Shown here one piece after another: positions 34,836 to 43,175 of a stretch of 52,241 nucleotides of DNA. The stretch is from the NCBI GenBank assembly GCA_030526265.1, contig JAUNDE010000010.1, positions 754-52,994 on the forward strand. Direction: 5' to 3'. The notes under the pieces are model-generated. The model worked only from the letters and a program-made list of their open reading frames with translations, ran no database searches and was not told the DNA's origin. A program made the translations under genes and the position numbers. Within the stretch, counting starts at the first letter, position 1, and each line of letters begins with the position of its first letter. This stretch comes from Eubacteriales bacterium (GTDB lineage: Bacteria; Bacillota; Clostridia; Lachnospirales; Lachnospiraceae).

Positions 34836-35709
34836 AACCAACCACCTCCGTCTCACAGATAAAGATTTCTTCCAACGATAACGGGATCGCTTCACAATAA
34901 ACAGGATCAAAAGAATTAACCACAGACATGACACTGTCCGCATCTGCGCGCACGATCATTGTAACAAGCTTGCCACGTCTCTCGAACTTCGCGACTTCCA
35001 GCAGAAATCGAATTCTCTCATCTGCCTCCTCCGGCAGCACACACTGTACTTTCAGAAGATTGGACTTCAGATCTTCCAGCTCTCTGGACAATAAAACGCC
35101 GCCTTTATGAAGCAGTCCAATGTGATCACAGATATCCTCCAGCTCTCTTAAGTTATGAGATGCTATGATCGGGGTAAGTCCTCTCTCATCGATCTCCTTC
35201 ACAAGAAGACTCTTGATTCCCTGTCTCATAACAGGATCAAGCCCGTCAAATGTCTCATCACAAATCAGATACTTCGTTCCGGCACAGATTCCCATCAAAA
35301 TCGAAAGCTGCTTTTTCATACCCTTCGAAAATGTACGCACTTTACGTTTCGAATCAAGGTCAAACCGAAGAAGGAACTTGCGAAACCGTTTCTCATCAAA
35401 ATCCGGATAATATACTTTATAAAAGGCCATCATATCCAGAACGGTTACATTTGGAAAATAGAACTGATCGTCTGAAATATAAAAGATATTCGATTTCACG
35501 TCCGGATTATCAAATACATCCTGACCATCCACCAGAAGTTCTCCCCCATCCGGCTTCAGTACCCCTGACATCATGCGAAGCAGGGTACTTTTTCCCGCGC
35601 CATTCGTGCCCAGCAGTCCAAAGATCTGCCCGTCCTGAATATCCAGCGTGACATTGTTCGATGCTTCTACCGTGCCAAATCTCTTACTGATTCCTTTGAT
35701 CTCAATCAT
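34810..35709 (-). CDS. ABC transporter ATP-binding protein (YtrB-like)
   Basis: A 299-residue ATPase with Walker A GTNGAGKST, signature FSKGMKKQ (in place of the usual LSGGQ) and Walker B LICDETFDGLDP. KG-type signatures are common in the BcrA/YtrB exporter group. A 90-residue C-terminal extension follows the core. ATG 35709 is chosen (GGAAGGGG upstream). Overlaps with the regulator before it (8 bp) and the permease after it (26 bp) show tight operon packing. Confidence 0.88.
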   Translation of the reverse strand: MIEIKGISKRFGTVEASNNVTLDIQDGQIFGLLGTNGAGKSTLLRMMSGVLKPDGGELLVDGQDVFDNPDVKSNIFYISDDQFYFPNVTVLDMMAFYKVYYPDFDEKRFRKFLLRFDLDSKRKVRTFSKGMKKQLSILMGICAGTKYLICDETFDGLDPVMRQGIKSLLVKEIDERGLTPIIASHNLRELEDICDHIGLLHKGGVLLSRELEDLKSNLLKVQCVLPEEADERIRFLLEVAKFERRGKLVTMIVRADADSVMSVVNSFDPVYCEAIPLSLEEIFICETEVVGYDIKNLIF

Positions 35710-36079
35710 TGTTTTCACCCCTTCCAAAAATAGTTTCTACCATCCCCCGTACTTCTGTCTCTGAAACACCTGCTTCTTTACAGGAAAGAATTTTTACTTT
35801 CAATTCATTTAACACATGTTCTCTTTTCACCTTAATAAGAGAATCATTGTCACGGACGAAATTACCGCGTCCTATTACGGTATAAATATATCCTGCCGCT
35901 TCCAGTTCATGATAAGCTTTCTGTATCGTATTCGGGTTGATCGAAAGTTCCATCGCCAGCGCACGGACGGATGGCAGCTTCTCATCCGGCTCAAGCGCTC
36001 CGCTCAGGATCAGCGCCTGCATACGATCCACGACCTGTTCATAGATCGGCCGTTTATCATTATAGTTTATGATTATCAA
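35702..36079 (-). CDS. GntR-family regulator (YtrA-like)
   Basis: A 125-residue short GntR regulator: winged helix (PIYEQVVDRMQALILSG, then LPSVRALAMELSINPNTIQK) with only about 45 residues after it, the YtrA-type layout without a large effector domain. First gene of the operon with the ABC ATPase and permease; it probably represses its own promoter. TTG 36079 is the likely start, 8 nt after GGAGGGG. The inducer is unknown; cell-envelope stress is typical of the group. Confidence 0.85.
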   Translation of the reverse strand: MIIINYNDKRPIYEQVVDRMQALILSGALEPDEKLPSVRALAMELSINPNTIQKAYHELEAAGYIYTVIGRGNFVRDNDSLIKVKREHVLNELKVKILSCKEAGVSETEVRGMVETIFGRGENND

Positions 36080-36217
36080 GTCGCTCCCCTCCTTCCTAAT
36101 ATTCCAACTGTATTAATACATATAGTACACTAAGTACGCACCATTGTCAATAAGGCGATACAAAGAACGCTGTTATGATACGTGCAGAATGTATTGTTTT
36201 CCGGCTCTGGTATCACG

Positions 36218-36868
36218 CTATGCAAACACTGCAGCTGCAAGTCCGAGTGCAAGAAACGGTCCAAATGCAATCGTATCGTTTCTCGTGATCTTACCTCTGA
36301 TCAGCTGGACAGAACAGTAACATCCTGCCGCAAACAGCCCTATCAACGCAGCATATATATTTGTTCTCCATCCAACAAGCCACCCGCACACCGCCATCAG
36401 CTTGATGTCGCCCCCACCAAACGCCCCGGGCGCAAGGATGGAAACAGCAAGCATCGGTATGGATATGACGATAGTCCCGTACATCCGCTCCACAATCCCT
36501 GTTTCCGGAAATACCCACATGGATGCTGCTCCCAGAATAACAATCACGAACAGAAAGCGGTCACTGATCGAGTTCGTATACCAGTCCGTCACCGATACAC
36601 TCATCAAAACCGCCAAGAACGCAAACACGAGCAGCCCTTTCGCATGGATCATTCTGCATGTCCCGCTTTGGTAAAAATACGTACAACAAACCGATGCCAC
36701 ACCTCCGGCAGCGTCTGTCACGATGACACTCAGAGGAGATCGCTTTCTTCTGCATCGCCTCTCCTGCAGCGACCTTTCATCCAAGATCGGATCACAGATT
36801 TTAACATTGATAAAATGAAAAGCCAGGGCACCGGTGAAGAAGTTCATCGCCCAAAAAATAATTTCCAA
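36218..36868 (-). CDS. A24 family prepilin peptidase
   Basis: A 216-residue membrane protein with about six helices. The aspartyl-protease signature is present: an Asp in VTDWYTNSI and the GxGD-type block FGGGDIKLMAVCGWLVGW. These enzymes cut leader peptides of type IV pilin-like proteins. The N-terminal methylase domain of larger homologues is missing, as in many Gram-positive forms. No pilin genes are nearby. The start is uncertain: TTG 36868 gives the full length but its ribosome site is weak; ATG 36847 is possible. Confidence 0.8.
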   Translation of the reverse strand: MEIIFWAMNFFTGALAFHFINVKICDPILDERSLQERRCRRKRSPLSVIVTDAAGGVASVCCTYFYQSGTCRMIHAKGLLVFAFLAVLMSVSVTDWYTNSISDRFLFVIVILGAASMWVFPETGIVERMYGTIVISIPMLAVSILAPGAFGGGDIKLMAVCGWLVGWRTNIYAALIGLFAAGCYCSVQLIRGKITRNDTIAFGPFLALGLAAAVFA

Positions 36869-36886
36869 AATAACGTTATCTCACCC

Positions 36887-37249
36887 CTAAACCACAGGCG
36901 TCCCAACCTCTATGAGATTGCCGTCAGGATCATAGAATCGAACGACCTTCTGTCCCCATGAATGTTCCATGAGTTCATTCACATATCTGATCTCAAAATC
37001 AGAAGCCTCCAGCTTCTTTACGAATCCTTCCAGATCGGATTCTTCAAAATAAAGCTCAGTCATATGATTCTCCGGGATCAATGGCTTCTTCAGGAAATCG
37101 CTCCAGATCTTCGCATCCTGCAGCACCAATCCTTCGGACATGATCACATTTCCATCCTGATCCAGAATAACCTCAAGACCAAAGAGTTCCCTATAGAATC
37201 TGACAGCTCTTTCCATATCATTTACCGCGATCAACACATTTTTCAGTCT
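36887..37249 (-). CDS. VOC (glyoxalase/bleomycin resistance) family protein
   Basis: A 120-residue protein of two beta-alpha-beta-beta-beta repeats: LIAVNDMERAVRFYRELFGL at the start and VVRFYDPDGNLIEVG at the end, the latter carrying the usual metal-ligand Glu. Members bind a metal and act on or sequester small molecules; specific activity is unknown. ATG 37249 follows GGAAAGGGG; the longer frame from 37279 is not needed. Confidence 0.83.
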   Translation of the reverse strand, partial: RLKNVLIAVNDMERAVRFYRELFGLEVILDQDGNVIMSEGLVLQDAKIWSDFLKKPLIPENHMTELYFEESDLEGFVKKLEASDFEIRYVNELMEHSWGQKVVRFYDPDGNLIEVGTPVV

Positions 37250-37456
37250 CATCTTAATCCCCTTTCCAGACGCACTCATTTTATGTAACCATTATATGAA
37301 ACGATCAGAGAATTATCAAGCAGGACAACGACATACTTACCGGAGCAAAGCACGCAAAATATCCACTGATATTTTGGTGTTCGAATCGCTGCATATGTGT
37401 TATAATGCACTTACATCAAAACAAGTCAAAATATTAAGAACAGGAGAATTTTTGAA

Positions 37457-37885
37457 ATGAAAAAATTTATGGAAGAATTCAAAGCATTTATCAGCCGCGG
37501 AAATGTGATGGACATGGCCGTTGGTATCATTATCGGCGGTGCGTTCACAAGCATCGTATCTTCCCTTGTAGAAGATATCATCAATCCGATTCTTGGCATG
37601 TTCGGTGGCATGAACTTCGATAAACTCAGCATTAATCTGTTGGGTGAGGCAACACTGAATTACGGTAAATTCATCACTGCGATCATAAACTTCCTTATCA
37701 TGGCTATTATTGTATTCATTATCATAAAGACAATGAATAACATCAGCGAAAAGATGAAAAAGAAAGAAGAGAAACCAGAAGAGCCTACAACAAAGAAATG
37801 TCCATTCTGCAAAAGCGAGATTGCTATCGATGCAACAAGATGTCCACATTGTACTTCTGTACTTGAAGAAAAACAAGTGAAATAA
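37457..37885 (+). CDS. mscL: Large-conductance mechanosensitive channel MscL with zinc-ribbon tail
   Basis: A 142-residue inner-membrane channel that opens under membrane tension to release osmolytes. The first half is standard: FISRGNVMDMAVGIIIGGAF (first helix) and FITAIINFLIMAIIVFIII (second helix). The C-terminal 30 residues are unusual: after a Lys/Glu linker, CPFCKSEIAIDATRCPHC forms a zinc ribbon with two CxxC pairs. It is seen in some Firmicutes and could sense or tether something at the cytoplasmic mouth. The opposite-strand frame over the same DNA is a shadow. Confidence 0.93.
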   Translation: MKKFMEEFKAFISRGNVMDMAVGIIIGGAFTSIVSSLVEDIINPILGMFGGMNFDKLSINLLGEATLNYGKFITAIINFLIMAIIVFIIIKTMNNISEKMKKKEEKPEEPTTKKCPFCKSEIAIDATRCPHCTSVLEEKQVK

Positions 37886-37894
37886 TGAAGAAAT

Positions 37895-37930
37895 AAAATG
37901 ACAGCAGCAATGTTGTCATTTTATTTTCCC
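37895..37930 (+). terminator. Terminator after mscL
   Basis: AAAATGACA (37895-37903) and TGTCATTTT (37914-37922) make a 9-bp stem followed by ATTTTCC. Confidence 0.7.
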
Positions 37931-37986
37931 TGTTCATGACAGGGCTGAACACTCGAATCAGATACAGATTCATGAAAGGATAACAA

Positions 37987-38484
37987 ATGGAAATCAGAAA
38001 AAGCACCTTGAATGATATAGAAGAGATTTTACATGTGTTTGACATTGCCAGAGAATATATGATATCACAAGGCAATGCATCACAATGGGGGGACGGATAT
38101 CCCGGAGAAGAGATATTAAAAGAAGACATATCAAATAAAAACAACTATGTGATAATCGATAATGGTTTGATTGTGGGCACATTTTCTTTTATCACAGGCG
38201 ATGACCCAACCTACCGGATCATCAAAAATGGCGCATGGCGCTATGATCATACATATGGAACGATTCACAGATTAGCTTCCACAGGGATTACCAGGGGAAT
38301 CGCCAGAACCTGTTTCGAATTCTGTTCGAAACAATCAGATTATTTGAGAATCGATACCCACAAAGACAATCACACGATGCGGACAGCAATTACGAAATAT
38401 GGTTTTCAGGAATGTGGTATTATCTTTGTAAGAGACGGATCAGAACGTATTGCATATGATTACTTAAAAAAAGAAGTGGACTGA
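37987..38484 (+). CDS. GNAT family N-acetyltransferase
   Basis: A 165-residue acetyltransferase. The opening EIRKSTLNDIEEILHVFD and the CoA-binding loop, here degenerate around STGITRGIARTCFEF, fit the family; YGFQECGIIFVRDGSERIAYDY is the usual end. It transfers an acetyl group from acetyl-CoA to an amine that cannot be predicted. GAAAGGA precedes ATG 37987. Monocistronic. Confidence 0.83.
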   Translation: MEIRKSTLNDIEEILHVFDIAREYMISQGNASQWGDGYPGEEILKEDISNKNNYVIIDNGLIVGTFSFITGDDPTYRIIKNGAWRYDHTYGTIHRLASTGITRGIARTCFEFCSKQSDYLRIDTHKDNHTMRTAITKYGFQECGIIFVRDGSERIAYDYLKKEVD

Positions 38485-38512
38485 TATCCACTTCTTTGTA
38501 CCTGCTAATGGT

Positions 38513-38827
38513 TTACTCGATAATCTTCACTGCTGTACCATATGCAATCACTTCTGCAGCTCCCTGCATGATAGCCGAAGAACCATATCTTACACCAACG
38601 ATTGCATCTGCACCCATTTCCTCGGCCTCATCTACCATACGCTTTGTAGCAATCTGTCTTGCCTCAATCAGCATTTCTGTATATCCGGTCAGTTCTCCTC
38701 CAACCAGTGTTTTCATACCAGCCATAAAATCTTTTCCTAAATTCTTTGACTGAACTGTCGTTCCTCTTACTAATCCCAGTGCCTCAATATTTTTTCCTGG
38801 AATTGTATCAATACTTACTAGCTTCAT
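38513..38827 (-). CDS. YbjQ/UPF0145 family protein
   Basis: A 104-residue protein of the UPF0145 (YbjQ) family, recognised by SIDTIPGKNIEALGLVRGTT and by EEMGADAIVGVRY. Function is unknown; a pentameric fold and possible metal or small-molecule binding are suggested for the family. Its start (ATG 38827, GAGGGGAAG upstream) lies inside the end of the MerR gene, 20 bp overlap, so the two are co-transcribed and perhaps functionally linked. Confidence 0.85.
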   Translation of the reverse strand: MKLVSIDTIPGKNIEALGLVRGTTVQSKNLGKDFMAGMKTLVGGELTGYTEMLIEARQIATKRMVDEAEEMGADAIVGVRYGSSAIMQGAAEVIAYGTAVKIIE

Positions 38828-39449
38828 CTGCTTCCCCTCCATCAATTTCTTTCATTCGCTCTCTCAGAGCAAGGACGATACCAATGATCACGAGTGTTGC
38901 CGGAACTGTCATGATCAGCATGACCGGCAGTGGAATTGGATCATATCTGCTGACAACTACAAAGAACAAATCCCACAAAAGAATCAATACGATCATGAAA
39001 ATCGCCGCATTTTTGGCTCCTCGTTTTTTCTTATTCACATCTACTTTAGAAATGTTCATAAACCGTATGCCCCCTTTCTCCATCTCATTTAATTCTTCCA
39101 GATACTCTTCTGCTTTCAGGTCAGCCAGACCACTCTCGTGATCTGAAAGATACTGACACATTTCACCCATCAGCTCTATATTATGTTTCTCATGATTCAG
39201 ATAGATTTGATGACGCTCTATGCAATCACTGAGTGAAAGCCTTCCCTCCAGCAACTTTCTAATTTCTTCAATTGGTACTGCAAGACGTCGAAGCAGCTTA
39301 ATCTTAAGAAGTAATCTCACATCCTCATCTGAATACTCACGATACCCGTTCGACTTATTTCGTTCCGGGCGAATCAATCCCTGATCTTCATAGAACCGGA
39401 TATTCTTTTTTGTGATTCCGACAAGCTGTTCTACTTCATTGATCTTCAC
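38808..39449 (-). CDS. MerR-family regulator with C-terminal membrane segment
   Basis: A 213-residue protein. The N-terminal 70 residues are a MerR winged helix (INEVEQLVGITKKNIRFYEDQGLI). A coiled-coil dimerisation helix follows (about 75-115). Instead of a classical effector domain there are two membrane helices near 150-190 (AAIFMIVLILLWDLFFVVV, then a second), so the regulator is probably membrane-bound. Start GTG 39449 is chosen because GGGGGG lies 6 nt upstream and it begins the MerR domain; the longer frame runs through its own promoter. The signal is unknown. Confidence 0.8.
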   Translation of the reverse strand: MKINEVEQLVGITKKNIRFYEDQGLIRPERNKSNGYREYSDEDVRLLLKIKLLRRLAVPIEEIRKLLEGRLSLSDCIERHQIYLNHEKHNIELMGEMCQYLSDHESGLADLKAEEYLEELNEMEKGGIRFMNISKVDVNKKKRGAKNAAIFMIVLILLWDLFFVVVSRYDPIPLPVMLIMTVPATLVIIGIVLALRERMKEIDGGEADEASKY

Positions 39450-39496
39450 CTTTTTACCCCCCCTGTTTTTCCAACTGATTCTGTATCTTTGTCCTA

Positions 39497-39527
39497 AATC
39501 TACACCTTCCATAAGATGGAATGTCAA
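39497..39527 (-). promoter_or_regulatory. MerR-type promoter with 19-bp spacer and dyad
   Basis: Minus strand: TTGACA (39527-39522), a 19-nt spacer, TAGATT (39502-39497). The spacer contains the dyad TTCCAT-CTT-ATGGAA (39521-39507). An over-long spacer with a centred dyad is the hallmark of promoters remodelled by MerR proteins, here autoregulated, 48 bp before the MerR start. Confidence 0.8.
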
Positions 39528-39583
39528 GTATTGTTTTGAAATTTCTTAATATTATTAGACAAAAAAGAAGTATACCCGCCGTT

Positions 39584-40579
39584 CTATTCTTCCGCACCGA
39601 TAATCAATCTCATGATTCCGGAAACTGCAGCAAATAATACTCCTGCAACCGGCCAGATGATCCAGGTGATATCCCATCGCATTGTCCAGAAACTCCATCC
39701 AAGATAGATTGCTGTAGCCAGACACCAGTAAACACCAGAAAATGCATCCAACTTACCTTTCACCTTTTTCTCTTTCTTGCTGAATTCACCTTCCTGAAGC
39801 AGTGTATCATAACTGCCTTTCACAGTACTCACACGAATGATCATATTAACACCTGTTGCGATAAATAAAAGTAACAGGCTTGTAAAAGCACAGCATATAT
39901 AATCCGGAGCATCCATAACACCTACAATGAACAATGGTACCACAGCAATAATACAGAGTACAACTCCGACTGCAAGCCCTCTTGTAAATACCGGTTCATA
40001 TGAACGGCTTCTTTCTTTCACCATTCCGGATACACCATACTCTGTCTCAAAAATCTCTTTCTCAAGGTGTTCCATATGACTTTGTTTTATTCCGCATGTG
40101 ATAAACATAAAGACTGCTGCCGCAATCATTCCGAACAAGAAAACTAATCCAAGGCCTACAGCAAGTGCTTCTGTAATGTGAAGAATCTGGTTTTCTGCCA
40201 TACCACCAAGAAGAACCAAAAGTGCGGGACTAATAATACACATAAAAGTGGCATTCGCGATAATAGGAGCACCCTTCTTCTTCATCTCCAAAAATTCATT
40301 TGCTTCCTCCATAGATACTCTTCGAATGGACTTTACTTCCTCTGCTCCATTTAATGTGTACACATCCGTTCCATTCAATTCCATATCATCTTTTAATAAA
40401 TAATCCGTGCTGACTCCAAACAGGTCTGCCAACTGAATGACTCTCTGAAGATCCGGCACTGAACCGGCACTTTCCCACTTTGAAACTGCCTGTCTGGAAA
40501 CTCCCAGCTTCTCTGCAAGCTCCTCTTGCGACCATCCATTTCTTTTTCTTTCTTCTGTAATCTTATCTGCCAATATCAT
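39584..40579 (-). CDS. XRE-family regulator with membrane domain
   Basis: A 331-residue protein. Residues 1-65 form a Cro/C1-type helix-turn-helix (ERKRNGWSQEELAEKLGVSRQAVSKWE). After a short linker, about seven or eight helices follow from residue 105, including ATFMCIISPALLVLLGG and YICCAFTSLLLLF. Such membrane-tethered XRE regulators are common in Lachnospiraceae; the sensor function is unknown. GGAGGAG stands before ATG 40579. No partner gene is adjacent. Confidence 0.85.
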   Translation of the reverse strand: MILADKITEERKRNGWSQEELAEKLGVSRQAVSKWESAGSVPDLQRVIQLADLFGVSTDYLLKDDMELNGTDVYTLNGAEEVKSIRRVSMEEANEFLEMKKKGAPIIANATFMCIISPALLVLLGGMAENQILHITEALAVGLGLVFLFGMIAAAVFMFITCGIKQSHMEHLEKEIFETEYGVSGMVKERSRSYEPVFTRGLAVGVVLCIIAVVPLFIVGVMDAPDYICCAFTSLLLLFIATGVNMIIRVSTVKGSYDTLLQEGEFSKKEKKVKGKLDAFSGVYWCLATAIYLGWSFWTMRWDITWIIWPVAGVLFAAVSGIMRLIIGAEE

Positions 40580-40654
40580 TAACTCTCTCCTCCTACATCC
40601 GGTTTTGTCTTTTCACAATCTCAATATAGGCTTTTCCCCGGTTGCAAGCCACCA

Positions 40655-40676
40655 TGTCAAGCTGTCAATTTGTCAA
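40655..40676 (-). promoter_or_regulatory. Three TTGACA hexamers spaced 8 bp apart
   Basis: TGTCAA occurs at 40655, 40663 and 40671 on the plus strand, so TTGACA is repeated three times in register on the minus strand, 76 bp before the XRE gene. They could be overlapping -35 elements or a repeated operator for that regulator. Confidence 0.4.
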
Positions 40677-40735
40677 TTTGGGGTTGCTCTTCTCCTTTCA
40701 ATCATATCTTTGTTTTCATAAAACTCCATTTTCTC

Positions 40736-40939
40736 TTACAATACTTTGTGCGGCCACTTACATATCCCTACTTCCAGAGCTTTCTCTTCCACCAGGTGAA
40801 AATCTGCATAACGGCAGTACCAGCAGCCTCTCAGACTCTCTATCGCTTCTTCTCTTGGCGTATATGCGGGGCAAAGATCATCCGGCCACACATTTCCATT
40901 TTTATTTGGCACATCAAACTCGTCTCTGTTACGTGTCAT
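40736..40939 (-). CDS. Small four-cysteine protein
   Basis: A 67-residue protein beginning TRNRDEFDVPNKNGNVWPDD. Cysteines at 23, 39, 42 and 60 (CPAY, GCWYC, ICKWP) form a likely zinc or Fe-S site of the CxxC type. It lacks a signal peptide and helices. I believe similar small proteins recur in Lachnospiraceae but know no function. The ATG at 40939 has GGTGGGAG just upstream; the frame could also begin at GTG 40948. It lies alone between two regulators and is transcribed leftward. Confidence 0.7.
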   Translation of the reverse strand: MTRNRDEFDVPNKNGNVWPDDLCPAYTPREEAIESLRGCWYCRYADFHLVEEKALEVGICKWPHKVL

Positions 40940-41020
40940 AGCTCCCACCCTTTATCCCGAAACTTATGCCGGCCATGAAACGGCTCTTTTTCTTCTAAAA
41001 GAATAGCATATTCTAAAAAT

Positions 41021-41054
41021 AAAGACCAGAATCACACGGATTCCGGTCTTTTTT
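41021..41054. terminator. Bidirectional terminator
   Basis: AAAGACCAGAATC and GATTCCGGTCTTT pair with one mismatch around loop ACACG; T runs follow on the plus strand and TATTTTTAG on the minus strand. It ends the kinase/TetR/LytTR operon region and precedes the small Cys gene. Confidence 0.6.
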
Positions 41055-41127
41055 ACACGGGATTATATCTGCATAGTGCCCGATTTGCAAAAATTTACAA
41101 AATTTGAAAGAAATCTTTCCAGAGAAC

Positions 41128-42459
41128 TTATACGATCATACGTACCCTGAACCTGTTTTCCTCCGCAAGATAACTGATCTCGCTGTTCGTTCTGTTAATA
41201 AACGCTACAACACTTCTCGTTCCGACTCCATGGTTCGTTTCATCGGAAAATGGATATCCGTCTTCATCCAGAGGAACCACTCCCTGACAGGAATTCTCTA
41301 TCTCCAGAAGGAGCTGAGATTTATATTTCGCTGTCATTTTCAGATACCGCTCCGCTTCCGGAAGCTTCAGACAGGCATGTATGGCATTTTCCAGAAGATT
41401 ACTGATGGTAATGGCAAGTTCCATCTCATCCACCGACAAACTTTCCGGAATATGTGCAGATACCGTCGTCCGGATCCCTTCCTTTTTCGCCAACAGGATA
41501 TAGTGATTGATGGCAGCATTTACAGTAGTGTTCTCACAGTATCTCTCCATTCCCTTCTGCTCCATCGCAAGACGTTCTTCCAGATACTTCTGTGCTTCCT
41601 GCACCTTACCATCCTCCAGGAGTTTCAGCAGCATCGCCTCAAAATGTCTTCTGTCATGCCGCATCACACGATCTTTCTGCATGACTGCTTCTGCTGACTG
41701 GAGACGTTCCTTCATCGATTTTGCTGCAAGCGCCATGATATCTGCATCCGACCTGAGCCTCGCCTTTTCCTGCGCAAATTCCATCTGACGCTTCATCATA
41801 TTCGTATATTTTTCAAGTATCGCAAAGATTGCAATATTTACAACGATCAGCAGAATCGCTGTCCGTAGGAACTGACCCGAATTAAATCCCTGATACCGTC
41901 CAAGTCCAAGCATAAACATATCTGCAACGATGAGCATCACAGAAATGACAGGCATTGCCATAAGCAGAAAAATCATTTTATCCGTTTTTTTATCTTTTGC
42001 TTTGCTTCCGAATCTGCAGATAATAAGCACCAGAATGATCTCAAAGAAATTCATCACCAACGCAATCTGAGGAGTGATCAGGTCGTACCTTGTACGGAAT
42101 CCCATTTCATTATTCAGGTATCCCCCACTAATTCCCAGGATTACTTCCATCGTCATCGTCCCTACCATGTAAAAGCAGAAATTGGTCAACTCCCGAATAC
42201 TTTTCACATGATAGACCAGAAACAGCGGGATCATATACGATGCGATCATTGTCACAAGATTAAGCGGTGGGATTTCCTGCAGGTTTGCCCAAAAAAGCAT
42301 ACACCAGTCGAGCAGATAGATTACTGACACCCAAAATGGTCTGTCTTCTGCCCATTTCTTTTTCTCGCAGAAAATTCTCTGCATATATCCAAAGAGATAA
42401 ATCGTCAGAATATCTCCTGTCCCCACCAACAGTTCTGTTGCAGAAATATGTATCGACAT
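41128..42459 (-). CDS. GHKL-type sensor histidine kinase (AgrC-like)
   Basis: A 443-residue membrane kinase. Six or seven helices (about 8-215) are followed by a coiled coil and the MRHDRRHFEAML block (about 265-276) with the phospho-His, then the GHKL ATPase domain: ITISNLLENAIHACLKLP and GVGTRSVVAFI. This is the quorum or peptide-sensing type paired with LytTR regulators, and one is encoded 0.7 kb upstream in the same operon. GGAGGGGG precedes ATG 42459. No autoinducer peptide gene was recognised nearby. Confidence 0.87.
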   Translation of the reverse strand: MSIHISATELLVGTGDILTIYLFGYMQRIFCEKKKWAEDRPFWVSVIYLLDWCMLFWANLQEIPPLNLVTMIASYMIPLFLVYHVKSIRELTNFCFYMVGTMTMEVILGISGGYLNNEMGFRTRYDLITPQIALVMNFFEIILVLIICRFGSKAKDKKTDKMIFLLMAMPVISVMLIVADMFMLGLGRYQGFNSGQFLRTAILLIVVNIAIFAILEKYTNMMKRQMEFAQEKARLRSDADIMALAAKSMKERLQSAEAVMQKDRVMRHDRRHFEAMLLKLLEDGKVQEAQKYLEERLAMEQKGMERYCENTTVNAAINHYILLAKKEGIRTTVSAHIPESLSVDEMELAITISNLLENAIHACLKLPEAERYLKMTAKYKSQLLLEIENSCQGVVPLDEDGYPFSDETNHGVGTRSVVAFINRTNSEISYLAEENRFRVRMIV

Positions 42460-42491
42460 GTTTCCCCCTCCTGTTCCGCATGGAGCGGAAT

Positions 42492-43091
42492 CTATGAATC
42501 CTTTGCATACACCTTTGCAAAATGCTGAAAATGCTTTCTGATTTCCTCCAGTACCTCTGCCTCTTTCTCCGGCTGCCTGTCATACACATGAATCAGCAAA
42601 GAGACCGGTGACACAAATTCCAATGCAAGACATTCCGGATCATCCTGCTTCATTTTCCCCTTTTCCATCATATCCGCAAAGATAGCTTCATACAATCTCT
42701 GCAGATTTTCCAGATGATAACGCGTCGCAAGCTCTGCCATCCGCTCGCTGCGAAACTGTTCCATTGCAAGGATCCTTCGAACTTTGCGGACGATATCATC
42801 GTGCATCGTGAACTGAATTTTCCCCAAAGCATCCTCGATCAGCTCATCCATGCTGTCCGGAAATCCTTCGGGCGTATTTTTCAGGCCGAACCCCTCTTCA
42901 TAGTGGGATTCAACCAGATCGATCAGCGAGTGAAAGATATCCTCCTTCCCTTTGAAGTGTCTGTAAAGAGAAGGACCTTTCAGTCCGGCATTCTCCGCGA
43001 TCAGATCCACTCCCACTCCGTCATAACCTTTTTCCGAGAAAAGATCGAGTGACGCGTATAGTATTCTTTCCTTTGTCGGCATCGCTTTCAT
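42492..43091 (-). CDS. TetR-family regulator
   Basis: A 199-residue TetR regulator with N-terminal helix-turn-helix (ILYASLDLFSEKGYDGVGVD, then GLKGPSLYRHFKGKEDIF) and an all-helical ligand domain. It lies between the LytTR and kinase genes in one leftward operon. The operon promoter carries two matching palindromes (43936-43972), so this protein probably represses its own operon and the two-component pair. ATG 43091 is chosen for the ribosome site; the longer frame from 43160 is not needed. Its ligand is unknown. Confidence 0.87.
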   Translation of the reverse strand: MKAMPTKERILYASLDLFSEKGYDGVGVDLIAENAGLKGPSLYRHFKGKEDIFHSLIDLVESHYEEGFGLKNTPEGFPDSMDELIEDALGKIQFTMHDDIVRKVRRILAMEQFRSERMAELATRYHLENLQRLYEAIFADMMEKGKMKQDDPECLALEFVSPVSLLIHVYDRQPEKEAEVLEEIRKHFQHFAKVYAKDS

Positions 43092-43175
43092 CTTCTTCCA
43101 CTCCTCCCATATATTAGTCCTTCGACAGACTGCACGAGACAGATTCCTGTGATTTTTCATTTCCCTGCCTCACAC

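Noticed and set aside
36182-36961. 259-residue rightward frame opposite the prepilin peptidase
   Set aside because: Basic, low-complexity shadow translation; the leftward frame has membrane helices and the GGGD motif.
37400-37876. 158-residue leftward frame opposite mscL
   Set aside because: Antisense shadow of a clear MscL gene.
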